Source of the DNA: Colivivens sp963645405
GTDB lineage: Bacteria > Bacteroidota > Bacteroidia > Bacteroidales > Bacteroidaceae
Assembly: GCA_963645405.1 (NCBI GenBank)
Contig: CAVISR010000007.1
Span: 1 to 46,357, forward strand
Direction of reading: 5' to 3'
Length of the DNA: 46,357 nt
Notes under the pieces: model-generated
Told to the model about the DNA's origin: nothing
The model's input: the letters and a program-made list of their open reading frames with translations, nothing else
Database searches by the model: none
Shown here: positions 33,120 to 40,479 of the stretch, piece by piece
Numbering within the stretch: position 1 is the stretch's first letter
Layout of the letters: each line of letters starts with the position of its first letter
Made by a program: the position numbers and the translations under genes

Positions 33120-34005
33120 TGGCATGACGCTCACAAGCGAAGCATCGGAGGTCAATGTGCCAGAAGTCCATTCGCTGGAAAACTATGCCAAGGAAGTCAA
33201 TGTGCCAAAACATAATCCGTGCCTCCAGTCCGACTCCGTAGCCGAGACTTACGAAGCCTTTGTGGAGAACGGAATCAATGCAGCCAAAGAACAGCGTTTG
33301 AGCGAAGCAGAGCAGTGGTTCACCAAAGCTCTACGCCATTCGCCCGACGACCATCGCAATGCCCTCGTCTACATGAATCTGGGAAAGGTGCAGGAAGCGC
33401 AGGGCAACAACAAAGGCGCACTCCAGTCCTACTCGTCAGCCATCAGCCAATACCCCAAAAACGTGCTGTTTCTCTCTACCCGGGCAAAAATCTACCTCCA
33501 GCTGGAGAACTACAAGAGAGCCATTGCCGACTACACCACGATAATAAGCGTCAGTCCGTCTGACATCGAGGCGTATTCCTACCGCGGCTATGCCTACAGC
33601 AAGACCCGTGACCTCGACCGTGCAAAAGCCGATTTCAAGGTAGTGACAGACCACGATGCCGACAACTTCATGGCAGCGCTCGGTTCAGTGATTGTGGAGC
33701 AACAGATGGGGCACAACCACGAAGCCCTCACCCAGCTCAACATCCTCATCTCCCGGTTTCCCGACAAGGCAGAGCCACTGGTCATCCGTGCAGAGATGGA
33801 GGGCGAGGCAAACCAAAAGGAACTGGCAGTCATCGACCTCGACAGCGCCATCAAAATCTCGCCCAACCGAAACTATTACCTCAAGCGTGCCTACCTCCAC
33901 CTGGAGCTCCAGCAGAAGCATCTTGCCCGCCAGGACTTTGAGAAAGCCATCGAACTGGGCGTGCCACGCCAGCTTCTTAGTGAAGGCCTGAAGAAGTGTC
34001 AGTAG
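33085..34005 (+). CDS. Exported tetratricopeptide repeat protein
   Basis: This 306-residue protein has a short signal-like N-terminus (LSIALLISGMTLTSEA) and five to six TPR-type helical pairs. A(E/I)xxY/W patterns recur: EAEQWFTKALRHSPDDHRNA, ALQSYSSAISQYPKN, RAIADYTTIISVSPSDIEAY and SAIKISPNRNYYLKRAYLHL. TPR proteins act as protein-protein scaffolds, so no specific role can be given. The ATG lies inside the rsgA coding region, with a 35-bp overlap in another frame; a later start at the in-frame Met14 would remove much of the signal peptide. An internal direct repeat, EVNVP (residues 22 and 38), is present. Confidence 0.8.
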   Translation: MKTKLSIALLISGMTLTSEASEVNVPEVHSLENYAKEVNVPKHNPCLQSDSVAETYEAFVENGINAAKEQRLSEAEQWFTKALRHSPDDHRNALVYMNLGKVQEAQGNNKGALQSYSSAISQYPKNVLFLSTRAKIYLQLENYKRAIADYTTIISVSPSDIEAYSYRGYAYSKTRDLDRAKADFKVVTDHDADNFMAALGSVIVEQQMGHNHEALTQLNILISRFPDKAEPLVIRAEMEGEANQKELAVIDLDSAIKISPNRNYYLKRAYLHLELQQKHLARQDFEKAIELGVPRQLLSEGLKKCQ

Positions 34006-34396
34006 TGCAAACAGAAAGTATCCGAAATGTATGCGAAAAACCCATTCTAAGCAAGAAAGTGATACGAAATAGGGGCGAAACTGGCGATTTTTCGATAGTT
34101 TGATAAATATCAGAAATGAGTGTAACAAGCAAAATATCAGATACTTATGTTCTTGTTTGTTTAATAGTTAAACAGCCAGTGAGGAAATAAAACGAATATA
34201 AGCTCTTGTGTATGAAACAATTAACAGTTAACAGACTAACAGTCCATTTTTTTATGGATATCTATCACCTTTGCTTTTCCTGGGTGGAAAAAATACGGGC
34301 TACAGGGGCGTGTGGAGGAGCATAATGAGATTTTGCGAATATCATCAAAATGTCGTATAAATCATACTGATTCCGATGGAATGAGTATATACGAAT

Positions 34397-34430
34397 TAGG
34401 AGCCAGCCCTACACGAAAGCCAACTCCTAT
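34397..34430 (+). repeat. Possible decayed REP-like element
   Basis: TAGGAGCCAGC at one end and GCCAACTCCTA at the other form an imperfect 11-bp inverted pair, followed by TTC as in the clear elements. The inner hairpin of the other copies is not present, so this is a weak member of the family. Confidence 0.45.
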
Positions 34431-34443
34431 TCATTTATTCTTA

Positions 34444-34503
34444 TGCAATGCTACATATCCTTGTGCAAGACTACATCTCCTTGTGTAATGCTACACTTCG
34501 CAG
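34444..34503. repeat. Three 20-bp tandem units
   Basis: Units at 34444, 34464 and 34484 each carry TG(C/T)AA and CTACA; the first two end CCTTG. The array ends three bases before the dehydrogenase stop codon (minus strand, 34507-34509). Confidence 0.7.
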
Positions 34504-34506
34504 ATG

Positions 34507-35529
34507 TTACTTGAAGTCCACGAGTATCCGGAACACTTTGCCAGGGTTCTCGTTCCACCATTGCATGGTTTCCAAGGCTTCCTCGGGCTTCACCACCTTC
34601 GTAATCATCTTGTCGAGCGGACAGGTGCCTCTCTCCAGGTAGCGGATGACGGCACGGAAATCCAGGGGTGTTGCATTGCGCGAACCGCGGATGTCGAGCT
34701 CTTTCTGCACGAAATACTTGGTTTGGAACGACACCTCGCTCTTGGCATAGCCGATGCAGACAACGCGTCCGGTGAATGCCACCTCGTCGACTGCCATGCG
34801 ATAGGTCGGTGCACTTCCCACTGCCTCGATAATCACGTCGGGACCATATCCGCCGGTAATCTCCTGCAGTTTTGCGTGCACATCCTCTGTCTTGGTGTTG
34901 ACAGTGTGCGAAGCGCCCATCTCCTTTGCAATCGCCAGTTTCTCGTCGTCGATGTCGGCAGCAATGACTGTTGCCCCACGTAGGGCTGAACGTACGATGG
35001 CACCCATGCCGACCATGCCGCAGCCAATGACCACCACCACATCGATGTCGGTGACCTGGGCACGGCTCACTGCATGGAAACCTACTGACATAGGCTCAAT
35101 CAGTGCGCAGGTCTTTGGTGCGAGATTTACGGCTGGAATCACTTTCTCCCACGGCAAAACGATATATTCGCGCATGGCTCCGTTGCGCTGTACTCCAAGC
35201 GTTTCGTTGTGCTGGCACGCATTTACGCGGTTATTGCGGCATGAGGCACAATTGCCACAATTGGTGTAGGGATTGCAGGTCACCACCATTCCTGGCTTCA
35301 GTTCCTCGGGAACTCCTACTCCCACTGCCTCAATCATTGCGCCCACTTCATGTCCCGGAATCACGGGATTGAGTGCCATCGTATTGCCGCCTCTGAACGT
35401 ATTGAGGTCGGAACCGCAGAAACCTACATACTGCAACTTGAGCAGCACTTCCCCTTTGGCAGGGGCTTCGGGAGCATCAATGTCTATCACATGAAGTTCC
35501 TGATTATGAAAAATCCGTATTGCTTTCAT
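34507..35529 (-). CDS. Zn-dependent MDR alcohol/polyol dehydrogenase
   Basis: This 340-residue cytoplasmic dehydrogenase has the catalytic zinc ligands Cys38 and His60-Glu61 (GFCGSD, PGHEVG) and the structural zinc cluster Cys91, Cys94, Cys97 and Cys105. VVVIGCGMVGMGA is the NAD(P) Rossmann motif, and IAADIDDEKLAIA holds the acidic residue that favours NAD. Being last in the fucose operon, it may oxidise 2-keto-3-deoxy-L-fuconate at C4, although in characterised pathways that step is usually done by a short-chain dehydrogenase. This assignment is therefore inference from context. Confidence 0.85.
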   Translation of the reverse strand: MKAIRIFHNQELHVIDIDAPEAPAKGEVLLKLQYVGFCGSDLNTFRGGNTMALNPVIPGHEVGAMIEAVGVGVPEELKPGMVVTCNPYTNCGNCASCRNNRVNACQHNETLGVQRNGAMREYIVLPWEKVIPAVNLAPKTCALIEPMSVGFHAVSRAQVTDIDVVVVIGCGMVGMGAIVRSALRGATVIAADIDDEKLAIAKEMGASHTVNTKTEDVHAKLQEITGGYGPDVIIEAVGSAPTYRMAVDEVAFTGRVVCIGYAKSEVSFQTKYFVQKELDIRGSRNATPLDFRAVIRYLERGTCPLDKMITKVVKPEEALETMQWWNENPGKVFRILVDFK

Positions 35530-35568
35530 CCTATTTTTGTTTTTGAATTCTCTTCAATTTTCTTTATC

Positions 35569-35669
35569 TTACTCGCTAATATTCCAACTCACTGATTTCT
35601 TTTCTAACTCACTTTTTCTTATCCAACTCGCTAATTTACTTTCTCCAGTTCGCTGATTCACTTTCTCTC
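35569..35669. repeat. Degenerate tandem array, five units of 17-23 bp
   Basis: Plus-strand units opening AACTCGCTAA, AACTCACTGA or AGTTCGCTGA followed by a T/C-rich tail start at 35569, 35586, 35606, 35625 and 35647. It fills the 152-bp gap between fucP and the dehydrogenase gene inside the operon. Confidence 0.65.
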
Positions 35670-35681
35670 ACCTGTCTTTTC

Positions 35682-36878
35682 TTACTTGGCATCAACCACT
35701 TTATATCCTCTCCATCCGTAGTAGGCGCAGAAGATGAAGCAGACAAGCGGAACAAGATAGGCAATATGATAGAACGCAGCGTTGTGGTGCATGATGTATG
35801 CAGTGAACTGGGGCACACACGCATTGCCCACGATTGCCATCACCAGGAATGCCGAACCGCTCTTGGTCTGTTCTCCAAGTCCTTTCAGCGCCAAGGAGAA
35901 CTGGGTGGGGTACATGATTGACATGAAGAACGAAACTCCCATCATGCAGTAGAGTCCTGTGCGTCCGCCTACTATGGCAATCACTCCGCAAAGCAGTACA
36001 TTGATTACGGCATAGACCAGCAGCATGTTCTGAGGCTTGAACCGTCCCATCAGTAGGGTGCCGAACCATCTGCCCAAGAGGAAGCAAAGCATATAGATGC
36101 CAAACCAAGTGGTTGCCTCGCCTTCCTCCACTCCTGCATAGGTGCAGCAATAGACGAGGAAAAGGCTGTTGACGGCTGTCTGCCCGCCATTGTAGAAGAA
36201 CTGGGCAATGACGCCCCAACGAAGATGTGAACGGCTGAGCACCGAGAAGTCAATCAGTTTGGTGTTCTTCTGTTCGTCCTTTGCTTGCTTTGCCTCAAGT
36301 TCGTCTTCCGTTTTCGGCAGATGTGAGAACACGAATACCAGTGCCATCACGATGAGAACGCCGCCCAGCAGCATGTAGACATGCGAAAACTTGCCGCTGC
36401 CCAGGACTGCCTTGCTGAGAAACATGGCTGCCACGAATGCTCCCAAGCCGTTGATTGCCTGCGCAAGATTCAGTCGGCGCGAAGCTGTCTCGGGCTTGCC
36501 CAGCACCGTGACGTAAGGGTTGGCAGCTGTCTCGAGGAAGCACATTCCCGTGGCAATCACGAAGAACACGCACAGATAGATGGCATAGGAATTGACGGCT
36601 GATGCGGGGAAGAACAGCAATGCTCCCACTGCAGCCAGCAGCAGACCGAACACGATGCCTGCCTTATAGCTGAACCGCTTCATGAACATGGCTATCGGTA
36701 TCGGGCAAATGAAATATGCCAGCCAATAGGCACTCTCAGTGAAGGACGCTTCAAAGGTATTCAGTTCGCAGGTTTTCATCAACTGTCTTATCATCGTAGG
36801 CAACAGGTTGCTGCTGATTGCCCATAGGAAGAACAGTGAAAACACAAGTATCAAAGGTAGAAATAATTTCTTGTTCAT
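35682..36878 (-). CDS. fucP: L-fucose permease-like MFS transporter
   Basis: This 398-residue inner-membrane protein has about 12 helices and matches the FucP group of proton-coupled sugar symporters. LFFLWAISSNLLPTMIRQLM, the glutamate-bearing MCFLETAANPYVTVLG (the conserved FLETAANPY motif) and the QFFYNGGQTAVNSLF region in helix 7 are family signatures. It is in the middle of the operon and would bring in L-fucose, in line with mucin or plant glycan use. Related transporters carry other sugars, so substrate is supported mostly by the neighbours. Confidence 0.88.
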   Translation of the reverse strand: MNKKLFLPLILVFSLFFLWAISSNLLPTMIRQLMKTCELNTFEASFTESAYWLAYFICPIPIAMFMKRFSYKAGIVFGLLLAAVGALLFFPASAVNSYAIYLCVFFVIATGMCFLETAANPYVTVLGKPETASRRLNLAQAINGLGAFVAAMFLSKAVLGSGKFSHVYMLLGGVLIVMALVFVFSHLPKTEDELEAKQAKDEQKNTKLIDFSVLSRSHLRWGVIAQFFYNGGQTAVNSLFLVYCCTYAGVEEGEATTWFGIYMLCFLLGRWFGTLLMGRFKPQNMLLVYAVINVLLCGVIAIVGGRTGLYCMMGVSFFMSIMYPTQFSLALKGLGEQTKSGSAFLVMAIVGNACVPQFTAYIMHHNAAFYHIAYLVPLVCFIFCAYYGWRGYKVVDAK

Positions 36879-36925
36879 CAGTTTATGCTTTTTTGGCGGA
36901 TCAGGGAATCACCGCCGTTGGGTTT

Positions 36926-37816
36926 TTATTCCGACATGTTTTTAATATAAGGTAGTTCGGGAAGGTTGTGGAATCCATAGAAAGCAAAGGCATTTTCGCC
37001 AAGGAACTGCTTCTTGAATGAATCCGACAACTCCGCAGTTTTCAGTACAAAGTTGTACGACATCTTGTAGGTGATGGCTGTGATGGTGCGCGGATAGTCA
37101 CTTCCCCACATCAGGCGGTCGCTTCCCACCCAGTCGGCAGCCTCACGGATTCTCCGGACTGCTGTGGGATAGGGATAGAACTCTGAATTGTAGAGCCACG
37201 TGATGCCTCCCGACTCAATCCTCACTTCGCTGCCCTTTCGCGCCAGCATCACTTGTGAACGGAACGAATCTGTGGTTGGCATGCCGAAATGTCCTATTGC
37301 CACCTTCAGTCGCGGACATTCCTCAATCACCTCGCCCATCTCTGCTATCTGGCGTTCGTTGTCTGCCAGGCACATGGACAGAATCAGTCCCTTCTTCTCA
37401 AGATACTTGAACAGCGGCATCTTCTCCAGGAGCGACGTGCCCAACAGACGGTGACCGGGAATGGCAATGCCTTTCAGTCCCTGTCCCACGGCTTTCTCCG
37501 CTTCCTCCAGTGTGTTTGCCATGCCCAAGCAGCAGAAACGGCTGGGATAGGTCTGCTGCACTCGGGAGAGATAGTCGTTCTGATTGCCGTCGATGATTTC
37601 CTGCACGACTACAGCTCCGCCCACCTGAGCATAGTCCATGTTGGAGAGGAAAACTTCTGCCGAGTTCACTCCGTCAATCATGAACGGAGGCAACATCTGC
37701 ACTTCCTCGCCGAAGAAGACCGACCGCGAACCGTTGGGCGACAGCGTCTGGATGCGCTGTCCCTCAACTTCCGTATCCTGCTTCAGCCAAAGATGGCTGT
37801 GTGCGTCTATTATCAT
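36926..37816 (-). CDS. Amidohydrolase, probable L-fuconolactone hydrolase
   Basis: This 296-residue protein belongs to the COG3618 metal-dependent amidohydrolases, whose members open L-fucono-1,5-lactone and related lactones. IIDAHSHLWL supplies the first metal-site His pair, VAIGHFGMP a later His and LMWGSDYPR the catalytic Asp region. The open frame reaches 37921, but those codons overlap the aldo/keto reductase gene; ATG 37816, 14 bp after that gene's stop, gives the correct start for the family. It sits between the presumed fucose dehydrogenase and FucP, exactly where the lactonase is expected. Confidence 0.82.
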   Translation of the reverse strand: MIIDAHSHLWLKQDTEVEGQRIQTLSPNGSRSVFFGEEVQMLPPFMIDGVNSAEVFLSNMDYAQVGGAVVVQEIIDGNQNDYLSRVQQTYPSRFCCLGMANTLEEAEKAVGQGLKGIAIPGHRLLGTSLLEKMPLFKYLEKKGLILSMCLADNERQIAEMGEVIEECPRLKVAIGHFGMPTTDSFRSQVMLARKGSEVRIESGGITWLYNSEFYPYPTAVRRIREAADWVGSDRLMWGSDYPRTITAITYKMSYNFVLKTAELSDSFKKQFLGENAFAFYGFHNLPELPYIKNMSE

Positions 37817-37830
37817 ACTCTGCTGTCCGG

Positions 37831-38778
37831 TTAAGAGTTTGCCCAGGTTACTCGCTGCTGGTCGCCAATGATTTTCCTCACCTCTGCTACCATCTGCGCA
37901 TCGGCTTCCTGGTTTGCCCATTCGATGTTGCGCTTCACGTTTTCCGGATTGGCTGAGGAGAAGAGTGTGCCGGCAATCCGAGGATTGGCAACACTATACT
38001 GGATGGCAAGTTTCTCAATCGGATAGCCTTTCTCCTGGCAATACTGTGCTGCCTTGGCGCATGCCTCAACCAGCGGTTTTGGTGCCGGATGCCAGTCGGG
38101 AACTCCGCGCATGGTGAGCAGTCCCATTGAGAGTGGCGATGCATTGATCACTCCAATTCCTTTGCTCTCGAAATAGTCGAGATAGTCAACCAACTCGTCA
38201 TCGTTGAGGCAGTAGTGGCAGAAATTGAGCACACTTTCCACTGTGCCTTCCTCCGAATGGTCAATCACCCACTTGAGGTTCTTCAGTTGCAGGTCGGTGA
38301 TTCCCACATGACCCACCACTCCTTTCTTTTTCAGTTCCACCAGGGCAGGCAGAGTTTCTTCGCACACTTTCTGCAGTCCGCCCGGCAGTGCTGCCTGGAA
38401 CTCTATGTCGTGCACATTGATGACGTCGATATAGTCGATGTTGAGGCGGTCCATACTCTCGTAGACACTCTCTGTGGCACGTTTGCCGCTATAGTCCCAA
38501 GTGTTCTTGCCGTCCTTGCCGTAGCGTCCCACCTTCGTCGACAGATAGTACTTGTCGCGCGGAATTATCTTCAGAGCCTTGCCCAAGACTGTTTCAGCCT
38601 TGTAGTGGCCGTAGTAGGGACTCACGTCAATGAAATTGATGCCGCCTTCGATGGCAATCTCAACAGCTTTGATACTCTCGGCTTCCTTGGTCTCATGAAA
38701 AACACTGCCCAGTGAGGAAGCACCGAAACTCAGGTTTGAAATCTTCAAGCCTGTCTTTCCCAATTCTCGATATTGCAT
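37831..38778 (-). CDS. Aldo/keto reductase, probable L-fucose dehydrogenase
   Basis: This 315-residue NAD(P)-dependent enzyme has the aldo/keto reductase tetrad Asp51, Tyr56, Lys82 and His123 (FIDVSPYYG, LSTKVGR, NVHDIE). RELGKTGLKISNLSFGASSL is the usual N-terminus. Related enzymes in fucose clusters oxidise L-fucose to the lactone (D-threo-aldose 1-dehydrogenase group). Context next to the lactonase and FucP supports that role. It follows the mutarotase gene by 46 bp and precedes the lactonase by 14 bp. Confidence 0.85.
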   Translation of the reverse strand: MQYRELGKTGLKISNLSFGASSLGSVFHETKEAESIKAVEIAIEGGINFIDVSPYYGHYKAETVLGKALKIIPRDKYYLSTKVGRYGKDGKNTWDYSGKRATESVYESMDRLNIDYIDVINVHDIEFQAALPGGLQKVCEETLPALVELKKKGVVGHVGITDLQLKNLKWVIDHSEEGTVESVLNFCHYCLNDDELVDYLDYFESKGIGVINASPLSMGLLTMRGVPDWHPAPKPLVEACAKAAQYCQEKGYPIEKLAIQYSVANPRIAGTLFSSANPENVKRNIEWANQEADAQMVAEVRKIIGDQQRVTWANS

Positions 38779-38824
38779 AATAAGTTCTTGTTTATTCGTA
38801 AGGGTAAAACATTCTCTCGTTCTC

Positions 38825-39202
38825 TCAGTCGTAAAGGTAAAACATTCTTTCCATCATCTGCCACTTCTCGTCGCTCGTGGCATTCTTTCCGCATTTCTGA
38901 AATTTGCCGACCAGTTCCTCCCATTCTGCCTGCCGGGGAAGGGCTGCCAGCCTTGCCATCGATGCATCCCAGTCGAGGTCTTCGGGTGCGTCGACCACCA
39001 TCACGAGCCGGTTGCCCGCAATGTAAATCTCCATCTCCAGGATGCCGACTTCCCTGATGCCGTCTCTGATTTCCTTCCAGTGGCATTCCTGCGAATGCAA
39101 CTTCCGGTATTCCTTTATTGCTTCCTCATCAGAGTGCAAGTCGAGACACTGCACATAGCGCTTGATGGGGAACGGGTATTTCTTCTGTTTGTATCCAGTC
39201 AT
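38825..39202 (-). CDS. L-rhamnose/L-fucose mutarotase family protein
   Basis: This 125-residue small protein is of the L-rhamnose mutarotase (PF05336) family, which interconverts sugar anomers. RYVQCLDLHSDEEAIKEYRK, then CHWKEIRDGIREVGI and EMEIYIAGNRLVMVVDA, are the family blocks, with the DLDWD segment after them. In this operon it most likely supplies the anomer used by the fucose dehydrogenase. ATG 39202 is used rather than the longer frame to 39262, which crosses the promoter. It is the first gene of the operon. Confidence 0.85.
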   Translation of the reverse strand: MTGYKQKKYPFPIKRYVQCLDLHSDEEAIKEYRKLHSQECHWKEIRDGIREVGILEMEIYIAGNRLVMVVDAPEDLDWDASMARLAALPRQAEWEELVGKFQKCGKNATSDEKWQMMERMFYLYD

Positions 39203-39227
39203 AGTTATCGTTCTTGAATTGCGTCTG

Positions 39228-39235
39228 CAAAAGTA
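39228..39235 (-). promoter_or_regulatory. -7 box of the fucose operon
   Basis: TACTTTTG on the minus strand lies 25 bp before the mutarotase ATG. The -33 region is poor, as expected for an activator-dependent promoter. Confidence 0.5.
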
Positions 39236-39260
39236 CGCCAAACCAAACGGAAAACACCGC

Positions 39261-39345
39261 ATTATTTTGTCGCATGATAGGACAAAATTGATTATTTTGC
39301 CGCGAATATGAGTGACAATTGGAAATAAGTGATTATTTTTGCAGC
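39261..39345. promoter_or_regulatory. Candidate AraC-regulator operator
   Basis: ATTATTTTGTCGC at 39261-39273 and ATTATTTTGCCGC at 39291-39303 are direct repeats exactly 30 bp apart; a looser copy, ATTATTTTTGCAGC, starts at 39332. TTTTGTC (39265-39271) and GACAAAA (39281-39287) also form an inverted pair. They lie between the divergent fucose operon and araC-type gene. Confidence 0.6.
39334..39341 (+). promoter_or_regulatory. -7 box of the AraC-type gene
   Basis: TATTTTTG lies 25 bp before ATG 39367 and coincides with the third operator-like repeat, which would allow autoregulation. Confidence 0.4.
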
Positions 39346-39366
39346 ATCAATCCATATCGGCACTAT

Positions 39367-40224
39367 ATGAACATACCAATAGAATCGCTGAACTTCCAGA
39401 TGCTGAACGTAGGGTTCGCACGCCACAATGGCGACTGGAACTGGAAAAATGTAGTTTCGCCTTTCACCCGCATATACCTGGTCACTGAAGGGCGCGCCAA
39501 ACTCATCTTCCCCGACAAGGAAGTGGAGCTGAAGCCCCAGCACATGTACATCATACCTGCCCACACCATGCACAGCTATGAATGCACCGGCAAGTTCTGC
39601 CACTATTACCTCCATTTCTACGAGGGATTCAAGAAGGAGACTGACATCTTCGATTTCTATGAATTCCCTGTCGACGTGGATGCAGATGTGCTCGACGAAC
39701 CAATCTTCAGCAACATCTGCAAGCGTCATCCCGAAGCGGAACTGCCTGCCAGCGACCCTTCTTCGTACGATTACATGGGAAAGTTCATCGACTACGTGCA
39801 TCGCTACAACAATCTGCCGCTCGACGTGAAACTGGAACTGCGTGGTAGCATGCTGCTGCTCTTCTCGCGCTTCGTGAAGAAAGCAAAACCAAGGGTATGG
39901 ACTCAGGACAAGCGACTGGCAGATGTGCTCAGCTACATCCACAACAACATCTACAGTGTGATTGACATCGACACCCTGGCTTCCATTGCCTGCGTCACCA
40001 AGTCACACTTCATCCGTCTTTTCGTCCGCACCATCGGCATGCCGCCCATGCAGTACATCATCAGAAAGAAGATTGACCGAGCGGAACTGATGCTCATCAC
40101 CGAGAAAATGCCAATTAAGGAGATTGCCTACAACCTGGGCTACAACGACCACTCCTATTTCATCCGTCTCTTCAAGAAAACAACGGGAGTCACACCATTC
40201 GTCTACCGGAACAATATGAGATGA
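39367..40224 (+). CDS. AraC family transcriptional regulator
   Basis: This 285-residue regulator has an N-terminal cupin-like sugar-sensing domain (YLVTEGRAKLIFPDKEVELK, MYIIPAHTMHSYECTG) and a C-terminal double helix-turn-helix at about 185-285. The HTH signature is IDIDTLASIACVTKSHFIRL, then MPIKEIAYNLGYNDHSYFIR with FKKTTGVTPFVYR. ATG 39367 is chosen because the frame upstream runs through the promoter. It is divergent from the five fucose genes with repeats between them, so it most likely activates them in response to fucose or a derivative. Confidence 0.9.
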   Translation: MNIPIESLNFQMLNVGFARHNGDWNWKNVVSPFTRIYLVTEGRAKLIFPDKEVELKPQHMYIIPAHTMHSYECTGKFCHYYLHFYEGFKKETDIFDFYEFPVDVDADVLDEPIFSNICKRHPEAELPASDPSSYDYMGKFIDYVHRYNNLPLDVKLELRGSMLLLFSRFVKKAKPRVWTQDKRLADVLSYIHNNIYSVIDIDTLASIACVTKSHFIRLFVRTIGMPPMQYIIRKKIDRAELMLITEKMPIKEIAYNLGYNDHSYFIRLFKKTTGVTPFVYRNNMR

Positions 40225-40258
40225 CGGACGAACACTTTTACTATGTGCCTTTTTCTGT

Positions 40259-40296
40259 GGACCTACGTTCATTTTTCAGACTTCAGCCGTAGGTCC
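40259..40296 (+). terminator. Hairpin after the AraC-type gene
   Basis: GGACCTACG (40259-40267) pairs perfectly with CGTAGGTCC (40288-40296) across a 20-nt loop. No long T run follows, so terminator function is only likely. Confidence 0.45.
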
Positions 40297-40376
40297 CCGT
40301 TTCATTTGAGGGAAAATCGTGGGTCAAACCGATGGTCAAGGCAAATTTTCATGTTTTTCGCCCTTTGCTTATGAAT

Positions 40377-40384
40377 TATCTTTG
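40377..40384 (+). promoter_or_regulatory. -7 box of the ArnT-like operon
   Basis: TATCTTTG fits the consensus and gives a leader of about 90 nt to ATG 40480. A clear TTG partner is not present. Confidence 0.4.
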
Positions 40385-40479
40385 TATATTTGCAATTGAA
40401 TAGTCTTGGAACATGGGTTTCAGGACTTGTGCATTGATTACAGTATCAAAATGACAAACTACCGGAATCTGAAGAAGAG

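Larger units (their letters stand above)
34006..34506. other. Convergent intergenic region without a gene
   Basis: This 501-bp gap lies between the TPR gene and the dehydrogenase at the end of the fucose operon. It is AT-rich, holds a possible decayed REP-like copy (34397-34430) and a 20-bp array (34444-34503). No gene was seen. Confidence 0.6.
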
